This document shows, piece by piece, positions 15,841 through 23,658 of a stretch of 64,000 nt of DNA. How positions within the stretch are numbered: position 1 is the stretch's first letter; every line of letters starts with the position of its first letter. The notes below the pieces were generated by a model that was given only the letters and a program-made list of their open reading frames with translations, made no database searches and was not told the DNA's origin. The translations under genes were made by a program, and so were the position numbers. Source of the DNA: Pelotomaculum_C sp050950345 (GTDB lineage Bacteria > Bacillota > Desulfotomaculia > Desulfotomaculales > Pelotomaculaceae); contig JBMNHK010000003.1 in the NCBI GenBank assembly GCA_050950345.1, positions 1-64,000 on the forward strand, written 5' to 3'.

Positions 15841-15869
15841 ACAATAGAAAAACCGAGCAAAGAACTCGG
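15841..15869 (-). terminator. Terminator at the end of the rny leader
   Basis: CCGAG pairs with CTCGG across a 7-nt loop and is followed by GTTTTTCTATTGT on the minus strand. It lies only 34 nt before the rny start, after a long leader, so it is placed to act as an attenuator as well as an end signal. Confidence 0.75.
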
Positions 15870-16000
15870 CAGAAAACACGTGACACTACTCATATTTTGA
15901 TTCAGAGTAACTAGCACCACCTCCTATAAAGGCGCACTACCTTATGGAACCAGAAATCTGTTTACCGGTTCCATGTCCTACCGCTGAAACTATGGGATTT
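15853..16000 (-). ncRNA. Structured rny leader or small RNA of unknown class
   Basis: Between two promoters and the terminator the minus strand can fold into three hairpins before the terminator stem. These are ATGGAACC/GGTTCCAT (15944-15951 with 15967-15974, perfect 8 bp), TAGTGCGCC/GGTGGTGCTA (15931-15939 with 15912-15921, one bulge and G-U pairs), and TACTC/GAGTA (15905-15909 with 15887-15891). No known riboswitch core (THF, SAM, glycine, c-di-GMP, T-box, ZTP and so on) was recognisable to me. It may be a cis-acting control element of rny or a stand-alone RNA of roughly 160 nt. Confidence 0.5.
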
Positions 16001-16005
16001 TATCT

Positions 16006-16034
16006 ATTATAAAACCCGTACAAGTAGTATGCAA
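16006..16034 (-). promoter_or_regulatory. Proximal promoter of the rny leader
   Basis: TTGCAT (16029-16034), 17-nt spacer, TATAAT (16006-16011) on the minus strand. The -10 is perfect consensus and the -35 has five of six consensus-like positions. Confidence 0.7.
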
Positions 16035-16055
16035 TACTATTTTCTACCAGCATTA

Positions 16056-16084
16056 ATTGTACAGGTTTATAAAATAACTGTCAA
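16056..16084 (-). promoter_or_regulatory. Distal promoter of the rny leader
   Basis: TTGACA (16079-16084, perfect), 17-nt spacer, TACAAT (16056-16061), starting 4 nt after the recX stop. With the proximal site it forms a tandem sigma-A promoter. Confidence 0.75.
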
Positions 16085-16087
16085 GGC

Positions 16088-16537
16088 TTAGCCGCCTTGG
16101 CGAAGTGCCCGGTTGACCTTGCTTATGGATTCAGAGGAAAATCCCCTGTACTGCAAAAAGCGGGCTATTTTCTGCCAGGAACAATTTTCCATCCGGTTAA
16201 ACTTTTTCAGAACTAATCGATAGGCTGCTTCATATTCAAATTCCGGTGCTAATTCAATAAATGCTTCTTCTATTAGCGTCTGATCAATACCTTTTTGTAA
16301 TAGTTCATGCTTAATACCCGGTAAGCCTCTTTTACTAATTCTCTGTTTAATCCATTGCCTGGTGTAGGACTGATCGTCAAGGTAGCCGTATTGTGACAAC
16401 AACTCCAGCACTTGCTTGATTGTATCATCCGGGAAGCCGTTTTTAAGTAAACGCAAATTCATTTCGTGCCTGGTGCGCGGACGAAAAGACAGGATACGGT
16501 ACGCTATAGCCATTGCTTGCTCTACTTCGGAACTCAT
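16088..16537 (-). CDS. recX: Regulatory protein RecX
   Basis: Modulator of RecA filaments; 149 aa, all helical. Three-helix repeats are visible: AYRILSFRPRTRHEMNLRL (repeat 1), LLSQYGYLDDQSYTRQWIKQ (repeat 2) and KIARFLQYRGFSSESISKV (repeat 3). It starts one base after the recA stop, so the two are co-transcribed and translationally coupled. There is no independent ribosome site beyond the recA 3' end. Length is at the short side of normal. Confidence 0.92.
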   Translation of the reverse strand: MSSEVEQAMAIAYRILSFRPRTRHEMNLRLLKNGFPDDTIKQVLELLSQYGYLDDQSYTRQWIKQRISKRGLPGIKHELLQKGIDQTLIEEAFIELAPEFEYEAAYRLVLKKFNRMENCSWQKIARFLQYRGFSSESISKVNRALRQGG

Positions 16538-16538
16538 T

Positions 16539-17579
16539 TTATTCTAAAGTATCAGCCGTTGTTTCATTGTTTGAGGAGACATCTTTGGCTCCTTCACCAA
16601 GCAAGCTTTGCCTTACTTTAAGCTCAATTTCTTTGGTGATTTCCGGGTGTTCCTTTAGATATCCCTTGACATTTTCCCTGCCCTGGCCAATTCGTTCACC
16701 AGCATATGAATACCAGGAGCCGCTTTTATTAACAATGTCCATATCCGCAGCAATATCCAGGATGCTCCCTTCTTTGGAGATCCCAGTCCCGTACATGATA
16801 TCAAAATCCACCTGTTTGAAGGGCGGGGCTACTTTATTCTTGACAACCTTGACCCTGGTTCTGTTCCCGATAATATCCGTACCCTGTTTAATATTCTCTT
16901 GTTTGCGCACTTCAAGACGCACGGTAGAATAAAACTTGAGCGCTTTTCCACCGGTAGTTGTTTCAGGTGAACCGTATATAACACCTACTTTTTCCCGGAT
17001 CTGGTTAATAAAAATCACAGTGGTCCGTGATTTGCTGATAGCGCCTGTGAGTTTGCGCAAAGCCTGTGACATAAGGCGTGCCTGCAAACCCACATGGGCA
17101 TCTCCCATCTCCCCTTCAATCTCAGCCCTTGGCACAAGTGCAGCTACACTGTCAATCACTATTACATCGACAGCGCCACTGCGCACAAGGGCTTCTGTAA
17201 TCTCCAGGGCTTGTTCACCTGTATCCGGTTGTGAAACCAGTAAGTTTTCAATGTCTACGCCTAAGTTTTTGGCATAAAGAGGATCTAAAGCATGTTCAGC
17301 ATCAACAAATGCCGCTACCCCTCCCAATTTTTGAGCCTCAGCTATAACATGGAGGGCTACTGTTGTTTTACCCGAAGACTCCGGACCAAATATCTCCACC
17401 ACTCTGCCCCGCGGCAGGCCGCCTACCCCCAGCGCAATGTCCAACGCCAGGGAACCGGTCGGCACAACTTCAATGTTTAATTTGGCTGAAGCTTCGCCCA
17501 GCTTCATAATGGAACCTTTGCCAAATTGCCTCTCGATGTGTGTAAGAGCTAGTTCTAAGGCTTTCTGTTTATCTGACAA
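16539..17579 (-). CDS. recA: Recombinase RecA
   Basis: The strand-exchange ATPase for homologous recombination and SOS induction; 346 aa. Walker A GPESSGKTTVA (about residues 66-73), Walker B VIVIDSVAAL, loop L1 with GEMGDAHVGLQARLMSQALR, and FINQIREKVGVIYGSPETTTGG are all present. TTG 17577-17579 (MSDKQKAL) is the start: a G-rich AAGGGGGGGG sits just upstream and the family begins here. A LexA-type box and sigma-A promoter precede it; recX follows directly. Confidence 0.98.
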   Translation of the reverse strand: MSDKQKALELALTHIERQFGKGSIMKLGEASAKLNIEVVPTGSLALDIALGVGGLPRGRVVEIFGPESSGKTTVALHVIAEAQKLGGVAAFVDAEHALDPLYAKNLGVDIENLLVSQPDTGEQALEITEALVRSGAVDVIVIDSVAALVPRAEIEGEMGDAHVGLQARLMSQALRKLTGAISKSRTTVIFINQIREKVGVIYGSPETTTGGKALKFYSTVRLEVRKQENIKQGTDIIGNRTRVKVVKNKVAPPFKQVDFDIMYGTGISKEGSILDIAADMDIVNKSGSWYSYAGERIGQGRENVKGYLKEHPEITKEIELKVRQSLLGEGAKDVSSNNETTADTLE

Positions 17580-17604
17580 CAATATCCCCCCCCTTAATAC
17601 TAGA

Positions 17605-17619
17605 CAAAACAAACGTTCG
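17605..17619 (-). promoter_or_regulatory. LexA (DinR) operator of recA
   Basis: The minus strand reads CGAACGTTTGTTTTG, matching the Gram-positive SOS box CGAACnnnnGTTyG at all but the last positions. It lies between the -10 and the recA start, where binding would block transcription. Confidence 0.72.
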
Positions 17620-17632
17620 GTATGCTAAATTA

Positions 17633-17662
17633 ATTATACTGGTGGATATTGCCTTTTGTCAA
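17633..17662 (-). promoter_or_regulatory. Sigma-A promoter of recA
   Basis: TTGACA (17657-17662), 18-nt spacer, TATAAT (17633-17638). Both hexamers are perfect. Confidence 0.82.
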
Positions 17663-17692
17663 CTGTAATATTATTACTGCTTAAGCACCCGC

Positions 17693-19285
17693 TCAACTTC
17701 TGCCCCGGGCAGGCTCGATGCTGATCCTTCTGCCCCGGATGATCTGACGGTGTAAGCCATTGATAACATAGTTGGCCCATTCTTCCGCCACTTCCACAAA
17801 AGAGAATTTTTCATAAATATTCATATTTCCGACACTTTCTTCAGGAATACCGGATTCTTCAGCCAAAATTTGAATCATATCCTGGCGCGAAATATTATCC
17901 ATTCTGCCAAGAGTTATAAACAACCTGACCATGCCCGGCTGCGCTCCTGTGTTGCCAAATGATCCGGCTACCGTATCATCGTCATCATCTAAATCTACAG
18001 ACATTTTTATCGCAGCGGCGGCAATATCCATTGCATCATACTCATCAAGCAGGGAATCCACGATATTTCTGTAATATGCCAGTTTACCCTTACTCAGAAT
18101 GGAATTGAGGCGATCGATGATGCCCTCTTTTTTTCGCTCGTAAATATCGGCCTGGGAAGGCAGTTTGCCGCGGCGAATACGCGTTTTAGTAAGGTTTTCA
18201 ATAAGCCGGAGCTGTTTGTAGTCCCTGGGGGTGACTAGAGTTATTGCTATACCACTTTTACCTGCCCGTCCGGTTCTGCCAATACGGTGCACATAAAACT
18301 CGGGATCCTGCGGCACATCATAGTTGATAACATGAGAAACATTTTCGATATCAAGTCCCCTGGCCGCAACATCTGTGGCTACAAGGTAATCAATTTGCCC
18401 GGTGCGAAATTGTCGCATGACATGATTGCGCTGGTATTGACTGAGGTCACCGTGTAAAGCAGCTGCCTGGTAGCCGCGGGCCTGAAGTCCTGCGACGAGC
18501 TCATCTACACCACGTTTAGTCCGGCAAAAAATTATGGCCAAAGTGATACTGCTGGAATCGAGAATATTGCAGAGATTTTCTAGCTTTTTGGCTTCACGGG
18601 TCTCGTAGACTATTTGTTCAATCTGTGGCACAGTCAGGTTTCGCTTGCTCACAGTTACGAATTCCGGCTCCCGCAAATATTTTTTTGACAAACGCTTAAT
18701 CTCATCCGGCATAGTGGCAGAAAAAAGCATTGTCTGACGCTGTTCAGGCGTGGCTAGCAGAATGGTCTCTATATCGTCAATAAAGCCCATGTCAAGCATT
18801 TCATCTGCTTCATCCAGGACAACCATTTTTATATTATCGAGTCGTAAAGTACCCCTGTTTAAATGGTCCAATAAGCGTCCAGGGGTACCTATGACTACTT
18901 GTACCCCTTGTTTTAAACTCCTGATCTGACGGTCTATGGACTGTCCGCCATAGATCGGCAAAGTCCTTATCCGGCGAAATTTCCCAATCCTCGATATTTC
19001 TTCGGCAACTTGAATAGCCAGCTCTCTGGTAGGAGTGATGATCAAGGCCTGCACACCGCCATAGCGGTTATTAATCATCTCAACTATTGGTATGCCAAAG
19101 GCTGCAGTTTTTCCGGTGCCTGTTTGCGCCTGTCCCACAATATCTTTGCCTTCATACAATAAAGGTATCGCCATCTGCTGGATCGGTGTTGGTTCTTCAA
19201 AGCCCATGTCAGTAAGGGCTTGAGCCACGCGTTTATTGATTTTAATGCTTCCGAAACTTACCATATCTTTAGAATCAACGATCAT
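17693..19285 (-). CDS. DEAD-box ATP-dependent RNA helicase with DbpA-type RNA-binding domain
   Basis: 530 aa, cytosolic, unwinds RNA in ribosome assembly or mRNA decay. In order: Q motif (GFEEPTPIQQMAI), motif I AQTGTGKTA, PTRELAIQ, TPGRLLDHL, DEAD in VVLDEADEML, SAT in LFSATMP, and VI HRIGRTGRAG. After a linker, residues about 450-525 (GMVRLFITLGRMDNISRQDM ending RGRRISIEPA) match the DbpA C-terminal RRM-like fold, so it is closer to the CshA/DeaD/DbpA group with an rRNA- or RNA-binding tail. The start ATG 19285 has AGGAG 8 nt upstream. It lies between recA and cinA, not a usual place. Confidence 0.94.
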   Translation of the reverse strand: MIVDSKDMVSFGSIKINKRVAQALTDMGFEEPTPIQQMAIPLLYEGKDIVGQAQTGTGKTAAFGIPIVEMINNRYGGVQALIITPTRELAIQVAEEISRIGKFRRIRTLPIYGGQSIDRQIRSLKQGVQVVIGTPGRLLDHLNRGTLRLDNIKMVVLDEADEMLDMGFIDDIETILLATPEQRQTMLFSATMPDEIKRLSKKYLREPEFVTVSKRNLTVPQIEQIVYETREAKKLENLCNILDSSSITLAIIFCRTKRGVDELVAGLQARGYQAAALHGDLSQYQRNHVMRQFRTGQIDYLVATDVAARGLDIENVSHVINYDVPQDPEFYVHRIGRTGRAGKSGIAITLVTPRDYKQLRLIENLTKTRIRRGKLPSQADIYERKKEGIIDRLNSILSKGKLAYYRNIVDSLLDEYDAMDIAAAAIKMSVDLDDDDDTVAGSFGNTGAQPGMVRLFITLGRMDNISRQDMIQILAEESGIPEESVGNMNIYEKFSFVEVAEEWANYVINGLHRQIIRGRRISIEPARGRS

Positions 19286-19302
19286 AAATCAAACTCCTAT
19301 AA

Positions 19303-20034
19303 TTATAATATTTGCTTTTCCAGATATCGCTTCAATATGTTTAGTGCTGTATTGGCAGTCCCCTGTCTTACATCATTGCGATTGCCAGGGAAAATGTACC
19401 GGTTGCTGGTCACACCTTCCGGAGTGCAAAAGCCAATATAAACCAGGCCCACCGGCTTGCCCGGACTGTCACCGCTTGGTCCGGCAATTCCGGTCACGGA
19501 TAAACCGAAATCGGAAGCTGCTCTGGTGCGGATTCCTTCAGCCATTGCACAGGCAGTTTCACTGCTGACAGCGCTAAATTCTTCAAGGACATCAGCAGGT
19601 ACACCTAAAAACTTCTGTTTGATTTCGTTGGTGTAGGCTACCACACCACCTTTGAAATAATCGGAACTGCCCGGCAGATCAGTAATTCTGGCGGCTATTA
19701 AGCCGCCGGTACATGATTCCGCTGTGGCCAGGGTTAAACTACCCTGCCTTAATAAATGGCCGACAGATTCTTCGATTATTTCTTCATCACAGGCGAAAAT
19801 ATATTCATCCAAACTTTCCCTCACTTTAAGTGAAACGATTTCCAACTGTTTTTCGGCGAAGGCAGAGTTTTCCGCTTGGATAGTAATTATCACTCGTACT
19901 TCACCTGGGCCGGTCTGACAAACAATACTGGTATGATGATCAGTAGCAAGGTCGTTGAGTTTTTCCAGCACCAGGGTTTCGGATAAACCCGATAGTTTAA
20001 AGACCCTGTTACTGTTAATTTCACCTCTTGACAA
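19303..20034 (-). CDS. cinA: CinA C-terminal domain protein (N-terminal domain missing)
   Basis: 243 aa, whereas full CinA has about 410. The sequence begins in the middle domain (RVFKLSGLSETLVLEKLNDL). It then has a complete C-terminal NMN-amidohydrolase domain with TAESCTGGLIAARITDLPG, GGVVAYTNEIKQKFLGV and LSVTGIAGPSGDSPGKPVG. The N-terminal COG1058 (MoCF-like, ADP-ribose pyrophosphatase) domain is absent. TTG 20034 has AGAGGATG upstream and a promoter-like TATAAT beyond, so the shortened gene is probably expressed and may act as a PncC-like NMN deamidase. Confidence 0.85.
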   Translation of the reverse strand: MSRGEINSNRVFKLSGLSETLVLEKLNDLATDHHTSIVCQTGPGEVRVIITIQAENSAFAEKQLEIVSLKVRESLDEYIFACDEEIIEESVGHLLRQGSLTLATAESCTGGLIAARITDLPGSSDYFKGGVVAYTNEIKQKFLGVPADVLEEFSAVSSETACAMAEGIRTRAASDFGLSVTGIAGPSGDSPGKPVGLVYIGFCTPEGVTSNRYIFPGNRNDVRQGTANTALNILKRYLEKQIL

Positions 20035-20069
20035 ATTTTATTCATCCTCTCGATAAACTTTAGCAAGAT

Positions 20070-20078
20070 ATTATAACA
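20070..20078 (-). promoter_or_regulatory. Extended -10 promoter of the truncated cinA
   Basis: The minus strand carries TGTTATAAT, 36 nt before the cinA start and after the terminator of the upstream operon. No convincing -35. Confidence 0.5.
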
Positions 20079-20091
20079 TATTTTGTTTATA

Positions 20092-20134
20092 AATAATAAA
20101 TAAACCACGTTATACTTAAAAGTATAACGTGGTT
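20092..20134 (-). terminator. Terminator of the FtsH-like operon
   Basis: A perfect 15-bp stem (20103-20117 with 20120-20134, arms AACCACGTTATACTT) with a 2-nt loop, followed by TATTTATTATTTA on the minus strand. It lies 17 nt after the stop at 20152. The pairing also works on the plus strand. Confidence 0.85.
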
Positions 20135-20151
20135 AGCAATTGATTGCTAAG

Positions 20152-21621
20152 TTAATTAAGCAGCGAGCGAAACTCATCACCTGTTATTTTTTCTTTTTCC
20201 ATCAGCACTTCCAGTATTTTAGTAAATACATTTTTTGAATTCTCGATGTTTTTTTGAACTCTAACTTCCTGTTTTTTGATCAGCTCCGTGATTGTTTTAT
20301 GCTTAATATCCTGTGGCAGGCTGTCTAAAGATACCACTCCCAAATCTGACATGCCGGCGCGCAGCATGACTTCAGCGGTATGCACGGCCTGCTCGAAATC
20401 ACCGGATGAGCCGGTGCTGCGATTCCCCAGGATTATTTCTTCAGCCACTGCTCCGGCCATCATTACCGCGATTTGGTCTTGCAACTGGGTTTGGGTGTGC
20501 AAATATGTGTCGTCCTCCGGCGTTTGCCGCATATAACCAAGGGCGTCACCCCGGGGTGTTATAGTAAGTGTGGAAACTGAGCCGCTTCTCACCATTTCAC
20601 TGATCAAGGCATGGCCAATTTCATGTATCGCTATCCTTTCCATTTCAATAGGCGACGGTTGCTTATCAAGTCTTCCTCCCAGCATTACTTTATCTATTGA
20701 CTCGCTAAAATGACGCTGGCATATCTCCCTGGAGCCTTCACGCATAGCCAGTATGGCTGCCTCATTGGCAAGGCTCTCTAAATGGGCGCCGGAAAACCCG
20801 AAGGTTTCTTTGGCGATAACATCTAATTTGACATCACTGGCCAGGGGTTTATTCCTGGTATGCAGGTTTAAGATTACCTTGCGCCCTTCCCTGTCCGGTA
20901 AATCCACCTTAACCCTGCGGTCGAAGCGGCCAGGTCTTAGCAAGGCTGGATCCAACATATCAGCTCTATTTGTGGCCGCTACCAGCAACACCTGGACATC
21001 GTCTTCCATACGCAAACCGTCCATTTCAACCAGCAATTGGTTTAAGGTTTGATCATATTCCAGATGACTGCTGGTCTGGCCTCTTTTGCCCCCAAGAATC
21101 TCTATTTCATCAATAAAAATTATAGCGTTGCTTTTCTTCTGACGCTTTGCGCCTTCCCGGGCGGTGTTAAACAGCTTTCTTACCCGTTGTGCGCCGACCC
21201 CGGCATACATTTCAATAAATTCACTGCCGGATGTTGCTACAAAAACAGCATCGGTGTAATTTGCAGCTGCTTTAGCCATCAAAGTTTTCCCTGTGCCCGG
21301 CGGGCCTGTCAGCAGGATCCCCTTGAGGGGGCGAATGCCTAAATGCTTCATATGGTGGTGATTTTTTATGAAATCCAGCGCTTCCCTCAGCTCCTGGATA
21401 GCCGAGTCCTGTCCGCCAATATCGTTAAAGGAGATTTGATATCCACCACTCCCCACATTGCTGTCAAAACTTTTATTGCTTACCAGACCTCTGTTTTTTG
21501 CTAAAACATACAAACCAACCCCTAAAGCGGCAAGAAATAATACCGGCAGGATATCATAGCCTGCCAGCAACAGAGAGATAACCGCGGCGATTCCCAGTCC
21601 TATGCTGATTTCCTTATGCAT
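20152..21621 (-). CDS. FtsH-like membrane AAA+ zinc metalloprotease, compact form
   Basis: 489 aa. Two adjacent hydrophobic segments (about residues 6-22 and 25-41) are followed directly by the AAA module: GPPGTGKT (106-113), Walker B IIFIDEIE, SRH RPGRFDRR. The M41 protease follows with HEIGH (333-337) and the Asp-bearing STGSSGDFEQAVHTAEVM. The roughly 70-residue extracytoplasmic domain of standard FtsH between the membrane helices is missing, and the chain is about 120 residues shorter. It starts 3 nt after the stop of the membrane protein at 21625, so the pair is probably one operon. A paralogue of the housekeeping FtsH, possibly sporulation-linked, is my inference. Confidence 0.9.
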   Translation of the reverse strand: MHKEISIGLGIAAVISLLLAGYDILPVLFLAALGVGLYVLAKNRGLVSNKSFDSNVGSGGYQISFNDIGGQDSAIQELREALDFIKNHHHMKHLGIRPLKGILLTGPPGTGKTLMAKAAANYTDAVFVATSGSEFIEMYAGVGAQRVRKLFNTAREGAKRQKKSNAIIFIDEIEILGGKRGQTSSHLEYDQTLNQLLVEMDGLRMEDDVQVLLVAATNRADMLDPALLRPGRFDRRVKVDLPDREGRKVILNLHTRNKPLASDVKLDVIAKETFGFSGAHLESLANEAAILAMREGSREICQRHFSESIDKVMLGGRLDKQPSPIEMERIAIHEIGHALISEMVRSGSVSTLTITPRGDALGYMRQTPEDDTYLHTQTQLQDQIAVMMAGAVAEEIILGNRSTGSSGDFEQAVHTAEVMLRAGMSDLGVVSLDSLPQDIKHKTITELIKKQEVRVQKNIENSKNVFTKILEVLMEKEKITGDEFRSLLN

Positions 21622-21624
21622 TCC

Positions 21625-22182
21625 TTATCCCTCCTGTAGTGGCTGCTGAAATCCACTGCTGCCGTTCTGGTTGATTCTGATTTGAATTACTTTCCGGAGG
21701 GTATGGCCTTGATGCTGCATACTCAAATATATTTGATCATGATCGATGTTAATAGTTGCTTCTACGCCACCAGCCTGGGCTTCTCCGTTAACTACTACAG
21801 CCATCTCCGTAAAGTTGCCTGTGTATGAAGCTTCATAAACAGCATATTGGCACTTAGACCACACTTTTTCAATGGCAGCATCACGGTTATCAAGCAGGTT
21901 CAATTGAAAGTTTTTTGGGTTCAGAATATTGTTAAGGTCCCTGTTAAGCTCATGATAAGAAGACATAAGCTCTGCTTCATGATTTAAAGCCACTTCCACC
22001 AGCGTCATATTTCCGTGAGTTATGACGTTATACGCTTCAATTGCCTGATTGCTTGATAAATACCGGTTGAGTGGGTCGTTATAATTATATTTTTGGTACA
22101 GACATTGACCAGCAAAAAATAAAGCCATGCCGGCTAATAGCGAAACAATAATAATGGGGATTTTCAAACCCTGCCAGTTCAT
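21625..22182 (-). CDS. Membrane-anchored hypothetical protein, partner of FtsH-like protease
   Basis: About 185 aa from ATG 22182, which has GGAGAGGAAG upstream. An N-terminal anchor (IPIIIVSLLAGMALFFAGQ, about residues 7-25) is followed by an extracytoplasmic domain with a helical part (YLSSNQAIEAYNVITHGN, NHEAELMSSYHELNRDL) and a beta-rich C-terminus (EMAVVVNGEAQAGGVEATIN, TLRKVIQIRINQ). I do not recognise a family. It directly precedes the compact FtsH-like gene and could supply the missing outside domain or act as an adaptor or substrate. Confidence 0.75.
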   Translation of the reverse strand: MNWQGLKIPIIIVSLLAGMALFFAGQCLYQKYNYNDPLNRYLSSNQAIEAYNVITHGNMTLVEVALNHEAELMSSYHELNRDLNNILNPKNFQLNLLDNRDAAIEKVWSKCQYAVYEASYTGNFTEMAVVVNGEAQAGGVEATINIDHDQIYLSMQHQGHTLRKVIQIRINQNGSSGFQQPLQEG

Positions 22183-22221
22183 GACGCTCTTCCTCTCCAG
22201 ATTAGGGTTTATCGTCACATA

Positions 22222-22230
22222 ATTATAGCA
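22222..22230 (-). promoter_or_regulatory. Extended -10 promoter of the FtsH-like operon
   Basis: TGCTATAAT on the minus strand 40 nt before ATG 22182; the -35 region is weak. Confidence 0.6.
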
Positions 22231-22263
22231 TAATGGACTTGGTTATTCCCTAGTGAATTAATG

Positions 22264-22292
22264 GGCAAAAAAATAACGGCTATTTAGCCGTT
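22264..22292 (-). terminator. Terminator overlapping the rimO stop
   Basis: AACGGCTA pairs with TAGCCGTT (22275-22292) and is followed on the minus strand by ATTTTTTTG. The stem abuts the rimO stop codon. Confidence 0.85.
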
Positions 22293-23623
22293 TAAGCTGT
22301 GACATGTTTTCCTGTTAAATCATATTTCTTGGCCCCGGTAATAAGCACCTTGACAAAATCACCTGCTTGCAAAGCCTGCTCCGAAGTGAAATAAACCTTG
22401 CCGTCAATGTCTGGCGCATCACCTTCTCCTCTGCCGGTGTATGAACCACCGGAATTATCATTTTCCACCAGGACGTATAATTGGGAACCGACCTTCTTTT
22501 TGTTATTTTCCAGCGATATTTTTTGTTGCAAAGCCATGGCCCTGTCCCGCCTGGCCAGCTTAATCTCTTCGGGAACCTGGTTGGGAAAGGCAGCTGCCGG
22601 TGTGCCTTCTTCCTGTGAATAGGTGAAAACTCCAACCCTATCAAAACGCATCCTGGCTATGAAATCAAGAAGCTGTTCAAAGTCGTCCTCTGTTTCTCCA
22701 GGAAAACCTACAATAAAAGAACTCCGCAGTGCTATGCCTGGAATTTGGCGCCGCAATTCTTCAATTAGCTGCTCTATTTCCGCTCTGTTACCCTGCCTTT
22801 TCATTTGTTGCAGAATTCTGTCAGAAGCGTGCTGCAGGGGAAGATCAAGATATTTGCATATCTTTTCTTCTTTGGCTATAAGTTGGATCAACTGATTGTT
22901 AAACAGAGAAGGGTAGGCATAGAGCAGCCTGATCCAGACCAGCCCTTCCAGCCGGCATAGTTTTTCCAGCAGGGTGTCCAAAGAAGGACGGCCATACAGG
23001 TCAAGACCGTAACGTGTAGTATCCTGGGCCACTAATACCAGTTCCTTCACCCCGGATTTAAGCATCGTCTTCGCTTCACTGACGATATCCTCGCTTTGGC
23101 GGCTCCGGAATGGGCCTCTGACTGCTGGGATAGTGCAATAGGTGCAGCGGTTGTCGCACCCCTCCGATATTTTTAAATATGAGGTATAGAAAGGTGTTGC
23201 TTGTATTCTCGGTTGTGTGGCTGTGTGTAGATAACCCGGCTTTTCTACCAGGGAGGTTTTATTGCCGGCTAAAACCATCTCTATTAAAACACAAACCTGA
23301 TCTAATGATCCGGTTCCAAGCAAACCGTCTATTTCCGGCATTTCTTCCTTAAGTTCATCAGGATAACGCTGAGCCAGGCAACCTGCTACCAAAAGCGCGC
23401 TGCAATTACCTTCCGTTTTCAAGTGAGCCATTTCCAGGATAGTATCGATGGACTCTTTTTTGGCGTCATTGATAAATGAACAGGTGTTAATTATGATAAC
23501 GTCTGCTTCCTCTGCCCGATTGGTTATAATATAACCTGACTCTTTTAGTAAACCCAGCATAATCTCAGAATCAACCAGGTTTTTGGGGCAACCAAGGCTG
23601 ACTAACCCAACTTTTATTGTCAT
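22292..23623 (-). CDS. rimO: Ribosomal protein S12 methylthiotransferase RimO
   Basis: A radical-SAM enzyme that adds a methylthio group to an Asp of ribosomal protein S12; 443 aa. The N-terminal UPF0004 domain has cysteines in VSLGCPKNLVDSE, INTCSFI and VAGCLAQRYP, which bind the auxiliary cluster. The radical-SAM motif is CDNRCTYCTIP (about residues 155-165). A C-terminal TRAM domain begins near GSQLYVLVE. VGLVSLGCPKNLVD is diagnostic for RimO over MiaB. It follows yajQ by 35 nt and is probably co-transcribed with it. Confidence 0.96.
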   Translation of the reverse strand: MTIKVGLVSLGCPKNLVDSEIMLGLLKESGYIITNRAEEADVIIINTCSFINDAKKESIDTILEMAHLKTEGNCSALLVAGCLAQRYPDELKEEMPEIDGLLGTGSLDQVCVLIEMVLAGNKTSLVEKPGYLHTATQPRIQATPFYTSYLKISEGCDNRCTYCTIPAVRGPFRSRQSEDIVSEAKTMLKSGVKELVLVAQDTTRYGLDLYGRPSLDTLLEKLCRLEGLVWIRLLYAYPSLFNNQLIQLIAKEEKICKYLDLPLQHASDRILQQMKRQGNRAEIEQLIEELRRQIPGIALRSSFIVGFPGETEDDFEQLLDFIARMRFDRVGVFTYSQEEGTPAAAFPNQVPEEIKLARRDRAMALQQKISLENNKKKVGSQLYVLVENDNSGGSYTGRGEGDAPDIDGKVYFTSEQALQAGDFVKVLITGAKKYDLTGKHVTA

Positions 23624-23658
23624 CCGGAATTCCTTTCAATTATCTATTTTGTATGCCT

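Noticed and set aside
15841..16000. T-box, THF, SAM, glycine or c-di-GMP riboswitch identity for the rny leader
   Set aside because: None of the conserved cores of these classes is visible on the minus strand; left as unknown class.
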